Positions 1 through 10,953 of a DNA stretch of 64,000 nt are shown one piece after another. The notes under the pieces are model-generated. The model was not told the DNA's origin. It ran no database searches and was given only the letters and a program-made list of their open reading frames with translations. The stretch's first letter is position 1, and each line of letters begins with the position of its first letter. The translations under genes and the position numbers were made by a program. Origin of the DNA: Flammeovirgaceae bacterium (GTDB lineage: Bacteria > Bacteroidota > Bacteroidia > Cytophagales > Cyclobacteriaceae); contig JADJRT010000021.1 of assembly GCA_016712035.1 (NCBI GenBank), positions 28,775-92,774 on the forward strand. Direction: 5' to 3'.

Positions 1-2
1 CC

Positions 3-302
3 ATGCGTGTGCAGCGTGAAGAGATCATTGATACGAACGAAGACGGAACACCAAAGGAACTCTTAAAGCATTATCAGTGTGCTTATTGCAAGAATGTACG
101 AGCAACTCAGTTTAATGTTAGCAAAAAGGAATCTGAGGATTATAAACATGTAAAGCCTAAATTGAAAAAAAGCACAAAAAGTGTTGAGTTGATTAAAATC
201 GATGTCCACTCTAGTTTAGGGGGAAAGAAATCGTTCGAATTTCAATCCGTTGAGGAGGCTCAGAAATTTCTTAGTGAATATGATTTTGACAAAGTAGCTT
301 GA
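3..302 (+). CDS. Hypothetical protein, possibly 5'-truncated
   Basis: Reads as 99 residues from the ATG at base 3, but the window begins two bases earlier, so the true start may lie upstream. The product is small, charged and soluble, with one CxxC pair (residues 26-29, CAYC) and a lysine-rich middle section. One CxxC pair alone is not enough for a zinc ribbon, so a second pair could sit in the missing N-terminus. I do not recognise the family. It ends about 50 bases before the tail-specific protease gene on the same strand. Confidence 0.5.
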   Translation: MRVQREEIIDTNEDGTPKELLKHYQCAYCKNVRATQFNVSKKESEDYKHVKPKLKKSTKSVELIKIDVHSSLGGKKSFEFQSVEEAQKFLSEYDFDKVA

Positions 303-352
303 TTAGGCATCTTGTTTGCTGAGTATCCCGTTGAATCAAAAAATTCCTATTC

Positions 353-2383
353 ATGATAAAAAATAGTGTTGTTGGCATATTGTTGATTTTAGCTGGATTT
401 ACCACATCGGGAAGCGCTCAAGATAGTCTGAAGTTACAACCCAAGCCTGTGTTTGGTAAAGAAGCCCGGGTAATCTCTTACATTCTTGATAATAACCACT
501 ACCGTAAAATAAGATTGAATGATTCGCTATCCGCTGCTATTCTTGATCGCTATATCGATGAGCTAGACAATAGTAAATCCTATTTTTTAGCCTCAGATGT
601 TAAGTCTTTTGCTCGTTTCAAATATTCCATTGACGATCTAACCCGTAATGAAAATGTAAACCCCGCTTTTGAAATCTATGAGGTATTTGCAAAGAGATAC
701 TCAGAACGGATGGATTATGTGTTGAGCTATCTGATTCAAAAGGATTTCGATTTTACCATTGATGAATACTATGAAACAGATCGGGATAAAGAGACTTGGG
801 CAGCCTCAAAAGCTGAACTCAACGAAGTTTGGAGAAAAATAATAAAGAGTCAGGCACTGAGTTTAAAATTAGCTGGTAAAAAACCGGAAGAAATTACAGG
901 GTCTCTTAATACACGTTATCAGCGATTTAGTAAGTCTTTCGCACAATTTAATGCCGAAGATGTTTTTACCATCTACATGAATGCCATTACGGAATCGTAC
1001 GATCCGCACACGAATTATCTTTCGCCCAAACAATCCGATTTGTTTAAGCAACAGATGAGTCTGTCTCTAGAGGGTATTGGCGCTCAATTGCAATTGGAGA
1101 ATGACTATACAAAAGTGGTGAAAATTCTTCCCGGTGGCGATGCTCAAAAATCGGGTAAAGTGAATGTAAATGATTTAATTATTGGCGTAGGTCAGGGTAA
1201 GGATGGAGAGATGGTGGATGTAGTAGGTTGGAGACTGGATGATGTTGTAAAGTTAATTAAGGGGCCTAAGGGAACAACGGTTCGTCTTTCATTACTTCCT
1301 GCTAAAACGGGTGTGAATGGACCTTCGCAGGAAGTTGTATTGGTGCGCGATAAAATTAAATTGGAAGATCAGGCTGCTAAAAAGGAAGTAATTAACTATC
1401 CCATGCAGGGCCGATCTGTAAAACTAGGCGTTATTTCATTACCTAGTTTTTATATGGACTACGATGCGTATCAAAAAGGAGATCCCAACTATAGGAGCAC
1501 AACCCGCGATGTAAGAAAACTGATTGGTGAATTAAAAGCCGAAGGTGTAGGTGGAATTGTTATGGATTTAAGAAACAATGGTGGTGGCTCATTGCCTGAA
1601 GCGGTTGACTTAACAGGCCTGTTTATTAAGGAGGGACCAGTCGTTCAGGTAAAAAATTCTACACATAAAGTGGAGGTTTTACCCGATGACAACAAAGAGG
1701 TTTTTTATGCAGGTCCTTTGGTTGTATTAACAAATCGTTTCAGCGCTTCAGCATCTGAGATTTTTGCCGGTGCCATTCAGGATTATCAACGCGGGGTAGT
1801 AGTGGGCGAGTCAACCTTTGGAAAAGGTACTGTGCAAACCGTACTAGATTTAAATCGTTTTATTAATGAAAAGGAACCGGTAGGTGAACTTAAATTAACC
1901 TTTCAAAAATTTTATCGGGTAACGGGAAGCAGCACCCAGCATAAAGGAGTTGAGCCTGATATAAATTTACCTTCCGCGTTTAGTGTAGAACAATACGGTG
2001 AGAGTTCTTATCCTAGCGCGTTACCTTGGGATGTGATCAAACCAGTGCCCTTTCAAAAAGTTGATTTGGTGAACAATCAGGTAGTGTCTGAATTAAACAA
2101 ATCTTATCTGGAGCGGACTAAGCTAGACGTAAGTCTGAAAAAGTATATTGACGAAACAAACGATCTGAAATTGAATTTATCGCAGACTAAAGTTTCGTTA
2201 AATGAGGACAAAAGAAAGGCTGAAATTGCTATCGAGGACAAAAAGAAAGCCGAGGAGAAATTAGACACTAAGCTCACTTCCAAAGAAGGATTACCGGTGG
2301 ATGAATTACAAAATCTAAAAGATGAATATCTCCGCGAAGGGCTATTAATCCTGGGCGAATTGGTTACAAAGCGTTTTGGATAA
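353..2383 (+). CDS. prc: Carboxy-terminal processing (tail-specific) protease, S41 family
   Basis: Periplasmic serine protease of the Tsp/Prc type that degrades or trims proteins from their C-termini. The 676-residue length fits the family. Seen: an N-terminal signal peptide (residues 1-22), the N-terminal helical domain, a PDZ domain around residues 235-320 starting EGIGAQL, and the S41 catalytic core. The nucleophile is the Ser of SASEI near residue 468, and the general-base Lys lies in TFGKGT near residue 493. The C-terminal region is helical and charged, as in Tsp proteins with the DUF3340 tail. It is intact and converges on the TraB gene with one base between the stop codons. Confidence 0.93.
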   Translation: MIKNSVVGILLILAGFTTSGSAQDSLKLQPKPVFGKEARVISYILDNNHYRKIRLNDSLSAAILDRYIDELDNSKSYFLASDVKSFARFKYSIDDLTRNENVNPAFEIYEVFAKRYSERMDYVLSYLIQKDFDFTIDEYYETDRDKETWAASKAELNEVWRKIIKSQALSLKLAGKKPEEITGSLNTRYQRFSKSFAQFNAEDVFTIYMNAITESYDPHTNYLSPKQSDLFKQQMSLSLEGIGAQLQLENDYTKVVKILPGGDAQKSGKVNVNDLIIGVGQGKDGEMVDVVGWRLDDVVKLIKGPKGTTVRLSLLPAKTGVNGPSQEVVLVRDKIKLEDQAAKKEVINYPMQGRSVKLGVISLPSFYMDYDAYQKGDPNYRSTTRDVRKLIGELKAEGVGGIVMDLRNNGGGSLPEAVDLTGLFIKEGPVVQVKNSTHKVEVLPDDNKEVFYAGPLVVLTNRFSASASEIFAGAIQDYQRGVVVGESTFGKGTVQTVLDLNRFINEKEPVGELKLTFQKFYRVTGSSTQHKGVEPDINLPSAFSVEQYGESSYPSALPWDVIKPVPFQKVDLVNNQVVSELNKSYLERTKLDVSLKKYIDETNDLKLNLSQTKVSLNEDKRKAEIAIEDKKKAEEKLDTKLTSKEGLPVDELQNLKDEYLREGLLILGELVTKRFG

Positions 2384-2384
2384 T

Positions 2385-3239
2385 TTATCGGGTTACCGCG
2401 ATTGGTGTTAAGATGTATCCTTTTGATTTAAGTAATTCCAAAATACCGCGCTCGCCTTCGAGGTGCGAGATACCCACAGAGATAAAAGCAACCTCGTTCT
2501 TCATCATCTTTTCAATTTTTGGAAGCCACTCTTCATTGCGCTTAAAATAAAATTCTTCAATGAATTGATCATTATTCTCGAACGTATGGAGGGTGTAAGA
2601 GAAAATCTCTTCCAACTTGCCTTGCGGATAATCCAACATTAATTTTCGGTACTCTTCTTTTTGAACATCGAATTGGTCAATGCTGTGAAGCAAAGCTGCT
2701 GTTTGATCCTTAATGGAAAACGAATTTATGCTGCTTCTTACGCTCTCCATGTAGGTTTTATTTTGTTCTTTTGCAAAGTAGCAATTCAATATCATAAATT
2801 TAACTTTTTCTCCCAAAGAAAGCCGCGTCATAGAAATTGAAATAGGCAATGGTTTTAGTTGTGCGTATTTTGACTCGAATCCTTTTTTGGGAATGTTAAA
2901 CTCCGCTTCAAAAAAATCCGTCACTTTTTTATATTCTTCGGGTGTTAGATGAGTCGCTAATGATTCGCCCTTAGGAAAATGTAGGGCTTTATTTAACTCG
3001 TGTTGCGCATGATGATCTATCTGATCCTCAATGGCAAATAAGGTCGATACCAGAATCTTTTCGGTTGCTTCTTTAGGAAGGTAGTATTCTTTTTCGCCAA
3101 TAAACTTAAGAGTGCCCAGCAGGTACGAAGGTTTGGTAATTCCGTTGCCGCTTACTTCCCAAAGTATGGAGTTTTCCTGACAGAACGCAGAAATCATTAC
3201 CCAGAAGGTTAGAAGAGAAAAGAGAATCTCTTTTTTCAT
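2385..3239 (-). CDS. TraB/GumN family protein
   Basis: A 284-residue exported protein. A signal peptide (residues 1-20, ending FCQ) is followed by the family's opening pattern, a tryptophan and glycine-rich strand then SYLLGTLKF. The C-terminal signature reads VGISHLEGERGILELLKSKG, the usual place of the second conserved glycine/histidine block. TraB/GumN proteins resemble the Tiki metalloprotease fold, but the first block here has lost the family's usual GTxH histidine (GTLKF), so catalysis is doubtful. Cellular role unknown. Confidence 0.82.
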   Translation of the reverse strand: MKKEILFSLLTFWVMISAFCQENSILWEVSGNGITKPSYLLGTLKFIGEKEYYLPKEATEKILVSTLFAIEDQIDHHAQHELNKALHFPKGESLATHLTPEEYKKVTDFFEAEFNIPKKGFESKYAQLKPLPISISMTRLSLGEKVKFMILNCYFAKEQNKTYMESVRSSINSFSIKDQTAALLHSIDQFDVQKEEYRKLMLDYPQGKLEEIFSYTLHTFENNDQFIEEFYFKRNEEWLPKIEKMMKNEVAFISVGISHLEGERGILELLKSKGYILTPIAVTR

Positions 3240-3383
3240 AAATTAGAGTTTAGACAACAAATAAAAGAGAATTGCGTGTAAAAAAGAAGAGCCCGAATTA
3301 TTTGACCATGCCATCTTTTTTTTATCTATTTTACATGCTGAATACTATGATTTCTCCGTTTCAAGACTTGCTTTATTCGGCCC

Positions 3384-6300
3384 ATGAGTGAAGAGTTACT
3401 AAAAGCTATCGTTCAACTTTTTGCCATTGTGGCAAAGGAAAGAATTACTGAGGACGAAAGAGCTAACATTAAGGAGTTTCTGTCTCTTCACTTAAATCAG
3501 GAAGCTACCCGATACTACCTCACCTTGTTCGATGATTTCTGCAAAGCCAATAAGCGACTTGTTGAGCCAGGATTAAACGTAGATGAAGCTACTTTAGAGT
3601 TTGTTGACGATTGGTCGCAGATTATTCAAATCGCCAAAAAAGTAAATCAGGCGCTGACCATGCAGCAAAAGGCAATTCTCTCAGTAAAGATTATTGAGTT
3701 ATGCTATGCCGATGGTGAACTTTCGGAGCGTCAAAGTAATCTGATCTATTATATCGGTGAGGCCCTTAAAATTCCGAAAAAGGACGTAAAGGCCATCACC
3801 ATGTTTGTGATCGGGCAGGACATTGAAGAACTTGCCTCAAAAACATTTTAGTGATTGATGAAGGATCGGGGGGGAAAGATTTTCCTGGTCCGAGGATTAC
3901 CGCTCGCGATCTTACTGGCCTTATCGCCATCTTAAGACTTCATGATATTGAAACGTATCTGATCAAATATCTGGGTATTACTCCTCTTTATCTAAACAGC
4001 GTTCCATTCAAAAGCAGAAAGATTGATGTGTTCGCTACAGGCAGTGCAATTCGCGGTCCGAAGATCGACCCAATTTATTATTCGGATATAGTAGGTAAAA
4101 TTTTTTGATGGAGGAAAGTGAAACCGATATTTCATTTATTGCCGAACATATTTTTTATCATTTCAAAAGTGGTAAAGCGGGTCTTCAAAACATAAACATT
4201 GCCGAGACGGGTGGAAAGTTAATTGGCCTTATGGGTGCCAGTGGCTCTGGTAAATCAACTTTATTGAGTGTATTAAATGGCTCAGAGTTACCATCCAGTG
4301 GGCGTGTCTTAATTAATGGTATCGATATTCACAAGCAGACTCATCTGGTTGAAGGTATTGTAGGCTTTATTCCACAGGATGATTTGTTGATCGAGGATCT
4401 TACCGTTTTTGAAAACCTTTATTATTCAGCACGGCTGTGCTTTGGTCACTACACCAAAGCGCAAATAGCAGAACTTACAGAAAAAGTGTTGCTCAACCTG
4501 GGCCTTTCTGAGATTCGAAATTTAAAAGTAGGCTCTCCAATGCAAAAGACGATAAGCGGGGGGCAGCGGAAAAGATTGAACATTGGATTGGAATTGTTAC
4601 GCGAACCCACCGTACTTTTTGTTGACGAACCAACATCAGGGCTTTCCTCGCGCGATTCCGAAAACATCATGGACCTGTTGAAAGAATTATCGCTACGCGG
4701 AAAAATGATATTCGTAGTAATTCATCAGCCTTCCTCTGATATTTTTAAAATGTTTGATACACTTATCATTTTGGATGTGGGTGGGTTTCAAATTTATTAT
4801 GGCAATCCGGTGGAGTCAGTTAATTATTTTCAGGATATCATTAACGCTGCCAATAAAACCCCTGGGGCATGCCCCGAATGCGGTAATATTAACCCTGAAC
4901 AAATCTTTAATATTATCGAAACCCGGGTTGTTAATGAGTATGGAAGGTTTACGCATACTCGAAAAATTTCTCCAGGTCAATGGTATCAATACTTTAAGCA
5001 AAAAATAAAGATTACAAAGGTTGTAGAAGTCAACGTCCCATTACCCGTAGTTCAAAAGATCCCGAATTGGTTTAAACAATTATGTATTTTTACCATTCGT
5101 GATGTTTTATCTAAGTTGGCAAATAAGCAATACATGGTTGTCAATCTTTTATTGGCACCTACACTAGCATTCTTTATCGCCTACTTCGTAAAGTATTATG
5201 CTTTTGTAGGTGTAGAGAACCCGCAATATACCTTCTTTAATAACAGCAATATACCGGTGTATTTCTTCATGAGCGTTGTAGTGGCGCTTTTTATTGGACT
5301 TATAATAAGTGCGGAAGAAATATTTCGCGATCGCAAAATCTTGAAACGCGAACGCTATTTGAATTTAAGTAGTAGTGGCTACCTGATCTCTAAACTAACT
5401 ATTCTCTTTAGTTTATCGGCCATTCAAACACTTAGCTTTATCCTTATCGGGAATTGGATTTTAGAAATCCCAGATAAGTGAGATTCGCTACTGGCTAATA
5501 TTATTTTCATGCTCATGCTATGCTAATGTGTTGGGATTAAATATCTCTTCAGCGTTTGATTCTGCTGTTACGATTTATATTTTGATTCCCATTCTAATTA
5601 TCCCTCAGCTTTTGTTAAGCGGAGTGGTAATTAATTTCGATAAGGTTAATCCCAAGGTCGGTTCTCCGAAAGGGATACCCATCATGGGGGAGATGATGGC
5701 TTCGCGCTGGGCTTTTGAAGCTTTTATGGTTACACAATTTAAAGACAACCCGTTTGAAAAGCAATTTTATAAATTAGATCAAATGGAAGCCTTAGCAAAG
5801 TATAAAAAGATTTATTACCTACCAGCATTAGAATCTGAACTTTCAGTTGTAATAAACAATCGTAGTCGCTGGCGCGATAAATCAGAAAGCAATCCGGTTA
5901 AGCAATCGCTGGATTTACTACATTCCGAATTGAAACACGAGCTATCAAAAGTTGGCGAAGATCGATTTCCTTATCTCGACAAATTACAGATCGGAAAGTT
6001 TGATTCTGCTGTATATCATAAGACAAGCACGTTTCTTCAAGTGTTACGAAATTATTATAATATCCATGAACAGAATGCTATTAAGGAACGAGAGGCTATG
6101 ATTGGAGAAATGATAGATACACCAGAAAAACTGAAATTGTTCAATGCGAGTCGTATGAAGTATCAGAATGAAAATGTTCGCGATATGGTGGAAAGCAGAA
6201 ATGAGCAAATGCGGATTGTGCTATGGAAGGGTGAATTAATTCAAAAAGCGACACCTATTTATTTTGATGACCACCGGCCTGCCAACATATTAGATTTTAC

Positions 6301-6478
6301 AGCTAGTTTTTTTGTTCCAGTAAAATATTTTGCTGGGAAGAAGTATGATACGTTCTACTTTAACATTGCTGTGATTTGGTTTTTCTCTGTCTTATTCTAC
6401 ATAGCACTTTACTTCCAGTGGCTGAAGAAATTGGTCAATGGTTTTGAGGCGTATAGGAAATATCGAAGTAAGGATTAA
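3384..6478 (+). CDS. TerB-like/ABC transporter ATPase-permease fusion (three frameshifts)
   Basis: Repaired length about 1030 residues. The order is an N-terminal TerB-like helical domain (first about 155 residues), an FHA-like stretch (IRGPKIDPIYYSDI), an ABCG-type ATPase with Walker A GASGSGKST, signature SGGQRKR and Walker B VLFVDEP, and then a C-terminal membrane half with several TM segments. Reading continues across indels near 3845 (a T missing in a TTTT run, restoring TFLVIDEG), near 4102 (extra T in a six-T run, restoring KFLMEES) and near 5478. Substrate unknown. The pattern matches large single-chain ABC proteins common in Bacteroidota, and the frameshifts look like sequencing errors. 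Confidence 0.85.
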
Positions 6479-6522
6479 GATTGGTAGTACTTTCGTATTT
6501 TTCGAAATAATAAACCCTATTT

Positions 6523-6975
6523 ATGAAATTCAAATTAATAATTCTCTTGTTGGCATTTACCGTAGGTTTTACTTCTTGTTCAACTAAAGAAAAGACAGAA
6601 GATGATCAAGAATCTGCAACCGCATCGAATGATCCAGGTGAATGGCCCGAAATGGATTCATTTCATATGATTATGGCCGAGGCATTTCATCCCTACAAGG
6701 ACTCCGCTAATTTGGAACCTGTTAAACGCCTGGCTGAAGAGATGGCACTAGAAGCTAATAAATGGGCTGCAACAGCCTTGCCTGCTAAAGTAGATTCTGA
6801 AACCGTACAAGCTCAATTAATTCAACTTGCAGAAGACTCACGATCCTTGGCCGACAAGATTAAAACTAGCGCATCCGATGATGAAGTCGGAAGTTCTTTG
6901 AAAGCCCTTCATGATAGTTTCCATGGAATAATGGAAACCTGGAATGGGGCAAGCGGAGAAGAGCTTAAGCACTAA
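6523..6975 (+). CDS. Small lipoprotein, predicted helical
   Basis: A 150-residue protein with a lipoprotein signal peptide (residues 1-19) and lipobox ending TSC, so it is probably membrane anchored. The mature part is acidic and helical, with the pattern FHMIMAEAFHPYKDS near residue 45 and a second helix pair ending in FHGIMETW. The spaced His and Met residues could bind a metal, but this is only a guess. It stands alone, 44 bases after the ABC gene, and is followed by a strong terminator. Family not recognised. Confidence 0.75.
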   Translation: MKFKLIILLLAFTVGFTSCSTKEKTEDDQESATASNDPGEWPEMDSFHMIMAEAFHPYKDSANLEPVKRLAEEMALEANKWAATALPAKVDSETVQAQLIQLAEDSRSLADKIKTSASDDEVGSSLKALHDSFHGIMETWNGASGEELKH

Positions 6976-6994
6976 TATTTTAAAATTGATTTTA

Positions 6995-7021
6995 ACGGAG
7001 GACTTAGTTCCTCCGTTTTTG
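6995..7021 (+). terminator. Rho-independent terminator after the lipoprotein gene
   Basis: A perfect 8-bp stem (ACGGAGGA at 6995-7002 with TCCTCCGT at 7009-7016) with a 6-base loop is followed directly by a T tract. It lies 20 bases after the stop of the lipoprotein gene. Confidence 0.88.
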
Positions 7022-7051
7022 TTACCAACTAACTTTCATTGAAGCTAAACC

Positions 7052-8575
7052 ATGCAAGCGACTGTTATAACGAAAGAGGAAAAGAGCACACTGTGGTCTG
7101 TGATCATGGCTTCATCAGTTGGAACACTCATAGAGTGGTACGACTTCTACATCTTCGGTAGTCTGGCAACCATTCTTTCGCAACAATTTTTTCCGCAAAC
7201 AAATCCTACAGCAGCGTTCTTATCAACCTTGGCAACTTTTGCGGCTGGTTTTATTGTTCGTCCTTTTGGAGCCATTGTATTTGGCAGGCTGGGTGATTTG
7301 GTTGGCCGAAAATATACGTTCATGGTTACGTTAATCTTAATGGGCGGTTCAACGTTTGCCATTGGTTTAATACCCGGTTATCAAACGATTGGAATTGCCG
7401 CTCCCATACTTGTATTAATCCTTCGCTTGCTTCAGGGTCTTGCCCTGGGCGGTGAATATGGCGGTGCCGCCACCTATGTAGCGGAGCACGCGCCCGCTGC
7501 ACGCAGAGGGTATTATACCAGCTTTATTCAAACTACGGCTACCTTGGGTTTGTTTGTTTCCATCGGGGTGATACTTGCAGTACGTCATTGGATTGGGGTG
7601 GAGCAGTTTGCTATTTGGGGCTGGCGGATTCCGTTTCTTGTTTCGGCTTTGCTGGTAGGTATCTCCATCTACATCCGCTTGCGTATGCAGGAGTCGCCCA
7701 TGTTTAAAAAGATTAAAGCCGAAGGGAAAATTTCAAAGAATCCGATCAAAGAAAGTTTTGGCAAAAAAGAAAATCTGATTCTTGTTTTAATCGCTTTGTT
7801 TGGTGCTACGGCTGGCCAGGGAGTAGTCTGGTATACGGGACAGTTTTATGCAATGACGTTTATTGAAAAGACCTGTCAGCTAGAGTTTGTTCAAACGCGG
7901 GATATTATTGCCATCGCACTTTTAATTGGAACTCCCTTCTTTATTGTCTTTGGTGCATGGTCTGATCGGGTAGGACGAAAATATATTATGATGGCCGGAT
8001 TAATTCTGGCTGTAGTGTTATACAGACCGATTTATAAAAAGATGTATGCGTTAACGGATACAACAACCAAGATTGAACTTGCGGGCAGTAAATCAATTGA
8101 ACGAAAGAAAACATATTCGGAGGCCGGTGACACCTTGGTGACGGTAAAGACGGTTCGCGTTTACACGGATCAAACTATTAAAACGGAGACCAACAAAATG
8201 GATTCCGATGGTAAAACTATTCAATCGGCTTCAAACGAAATTTTTATTGCCGGACAAAACTATTGGCTTATGATTGCGCTGGTAGTTGTTCAGGTATTAT
8301 TGGTTACTATGGTTTACGGACCTATTGCCGCCTATTTAGTGGAGTTATTTCCAACCCGTATTCGGTATACGTCTATGTCGTTGCCCTATCATATTGGCAA
8401 CGGAATTTTTGGAGGTCTCACACCCTTTATAGCCACTGCTCTTTACGAATCAAGTAAGTCTACAAGTTTACCGGCTGGCGATCCTTTTGCTGGATTATGG
8501 TATCCCATCGTGGTGGCCGCAATAAGCTTTGTAATTGGGATGATCTTTTTAAGTAACAAAAGCGTGGCGAGGTAA
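7052..8575 (+). CDS. MFS transporter, metabolite:H+ symporter (MHS) family
   Basis: A 507-residue inner-membrane transporter. The N-terminus (GTLIEWYDFYIFG) and the loop GRLGDLVGRKY are classic for the ProP/KgtP/ShiA group, which import compatible solutes or organic acids with protons. The second half repeats the loop motif (WSDRVGRKY) and ends with VELFPTRIRYTSMS. Odd feature: about 70 mainly hydrophilic residues (roughly 326-400) are inserted between predicted TM helices of the second half, rich in Thr and Lys. Substrate cannot be read from the sequence. Confidence 0.88.
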   Translation: MQATVITKEEKSTLWSVIMASSVGTLIEWYDFYIFGSLATILSQQFFPQTNPTAAFLSTLATFAAGFIVRPFGAIVFGRLGDLVGRKYTFMVTLILMGGSTFAIGLIPGYQTIGIAAPILVLILRLLQGLALGGEYGGAATYVAEHAPAARRGYYTSFIQTTATLGLFVSIGVILAVRHWIGVEQFAIWGWRIPFLVSALLVGISIYIRLRMQESPMFKKIKAEGKISKNPIKESFGKKENLILVLIALFGATAGQGVVWYTGQFYAMTFIEKTCQLEFVQTRDIIAIALLIGTPFFIVFGAWSDRVGRKYIMMAGLILAVVLYRPIYKKMYALTDTTTKIELAGSKSIERKKTYSEAGDTLVTVKTVRVYTDQTIKTETNKMDSDGKTIQSASNEIFIAGQNYWLMIALVVVQVLLVTMVYGPIAAYLVELFPTRIRYTSMSLPYHIGNGIFGGLTPFIATALYESSKSTSLPAGDPFAGLWYPIVVAAISFVIGMIFLSNKSVAR

Positions 8576-8595
8576 TGGAATGAACTTTTCATTAG

Positions 8596-10914
8596 ATGGC
8601 AAAAAGATCGCAGTGGACACAAGTAGGAAAACGAAAATTGGAATTATCCAATTTGGAAAAAGTTTTGTTTCCACAAGATGGCATCACTAAAGCCGAAGTA
8701 ATTGAATACTATTTAAAGATTGCGCCCACACTCCTTCAACATGTAAAAGGCAGAGCGCTTACGCTGATTCGATTTCCTGATGGGGTAGGAGGCGAAAATT
8801 TTTATCAGAAGAACAGACCCGAATGGGCACCCGACTGGATTGAGTTTGTTACACTCGGTAAAGAAAAAGGACTACATCCTGGCTACGGAGCCTGCATCGT
8901 TAGTGTGGTTGGCCAACTTAGCTTCGCTTGAATTACATCAGCTTCATAGCCGTAAACCCGATTTCGAACATCCTGATTACATGGTTTTCGATCTCGATCC
9001 ACCGGAAGGATATGACTTTACTAAAGTTGTTTCTCTTGCCCTTGATTTAAAGTCATACATCGAAACGTTTGGGTACACTTGCTTTGCGAAAACAACTGGA
9101 GGCAAAGGCATTCACATTTGTTGTCCGATAGAACCTCGTTGGGATTTTCATACGGTGTTTGAAGCAGCACAGGCAATTGCACAACCCTACACGGAACGCA
9201 ATGTTCGTGAGACTACGTTGCAAATAAAAAAGGAAGCGCGCAAGGGTCGCGTGCTTATTGATATTTTCAGAATCCGCTCAGGGCAGAGCATTGTTTCCCC
9301 TTACAGTTTGCGGGGCCGGCATGGTGCTCCGGTTTCTATGCCACTTACGTGGGATGAAATAGCAGGATTGAAAAATCCGCTGGAGTATACAATCACCAAT
9401 GCGGTTGAGAAGGTGCTCATCGATGGCGATGCCTGGGAAGGGATGGATGCCTATGCAGTCGAGATTCACACGCATAGAAAAACGATGGTATCCAAAGAAA
9501 AAAAGCTACCCGTTTCGAAGAAACACAAAACACCAGAACAACTTGAAGCTTACGAGAAAAAGAGAGACTTTAAAAAACTCCCGAGCCCGTTGCCCGTGTG
9601 GTTGAAGGAAGTGGAACCAGTTTTGTGGTTCATCGGCATCATGCTACCAACCTGCATTACGATTTACGATTAGAGAAAGATGGAGTACTTAAATCATGGG
9701 CAGTTCCGCGAGGTTTACCGCCTTATCCGGGTGTAAAGCGATTGGCCGTTCAAACCGAAGATCATCCAATGAAATATCTGACCTTCGATGGCGAGATTCC
9801 AAAAGGCCAGTATGGAGCAGGAGCGATGTGGATTTACGCGTTGGGCAAATACACAATCACAAAAGATAAAAAAGATGGCTTCTACTTTCGACTGAGCAGC
9901 AAAGAAGTAAATGGGGAATACCGCATCTATAATATCAAAACCAAAGAATGGTTGTTGGAACGAGTGGATACACCACAGGTAAACTATGTACACGATGTGA
10001 TTGAGCCAATGCTTTCTGGTTCTGCAACGAAGCCACCAGTGGGCGATAACTATCTTCACGAAATAAAATGGGATGGCATTCGGGCTATCATTTCTTTGGA
10101 AGATGGTCAAGTGAGAATAAGAACCCGAAATCATAATGATGTAACAAAACAATTTCCTGAATTAGCACAAGCCGATAAAGCATTTCGAGCTACCTGTGGT
10201 TTGTTCGATGCTGAAATTGTTTGCCTCGACAAATCGGGCAAGGCTGATTTCAAGAAAGTAATACATCGGTTGATGAGCAACGGAGAAACTACCATCCAAA
10301 AGCTGAGTAAGACCAGCCCGGTGTATTGTTATATTTTTGATTGCTTGTATTTGGATGGGCGCACCTTGATTAATGAACCGCTCACAAAAAGACGCGAGTG
10401 GATGCTGGACGCCATAAAACCAGAAACACACTATCGGGTGAGTGAAGCGGTTGAAGATGGGGAAGCGCTTTTTGAAGCGGCTCGTGAACATCAATTGGAA
10501 GGAATTATTTCTAAAGACAGAGAGGGTCGGTATTTGCCCGGCAAGCGATCCGACCTTTGGTTGAAGATAAAAGTACGCAACACGCGCGAGTGTTATATTC
10601 TGGGTTACAATCCCGGTAAGGGAAATCGTAGCCAGGTATTTGGTGGCTTACACATTGCTGAGAAGGAGGGAGCTGAATTTATTTATCGGGGTAAGGTAGG
10701 TACCGGTTTTGATGATAATCTGATTAAAGAAATTTACAAGCAACTGAAGTCGTTGAAGGAGATCAAGAAACCTATTCCCGGTAAGGTGATGGATGAAAAA
10801 ATAAGTATTTGGGTAGAACCAGTGTTGATTGCTGAAATAAGTTTTTCGATGATTACGAAAGACAAGCAATTTCGTGAGCCGGTATTTGTGCGACTAAGAC
10901 CTGACCTGGGTTGA
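8596..10914 (+). CDS. ligD: DNA ligase D, Pol-PE-Lig order (two frameshifts)
   Basis: ATP-dependent multifunction ligase of bacterial non-homologous end joining, about 772 residues after repair. Domain order is polymerase/primase (residues about 1-300, with FDLDPP carrying catalytic acidic residues), 3'-phosphoesterase (FVVHRHHATNLHYDLRLE), then ligase with the adenylated Lys in EIKWDGIRA and the OB-fold tail. Frameshifts lie near 8870 (purine run) and near 9600. The polymerase-first order is as in mycobacteria, not Pseudomonas. The partner Ku gene lies at 19266. Confidence 0.92.
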
Positions 10915-10953
10915 CAAATTTATCCCTGTTGCTAATAGGAGTGAACTTGAATT

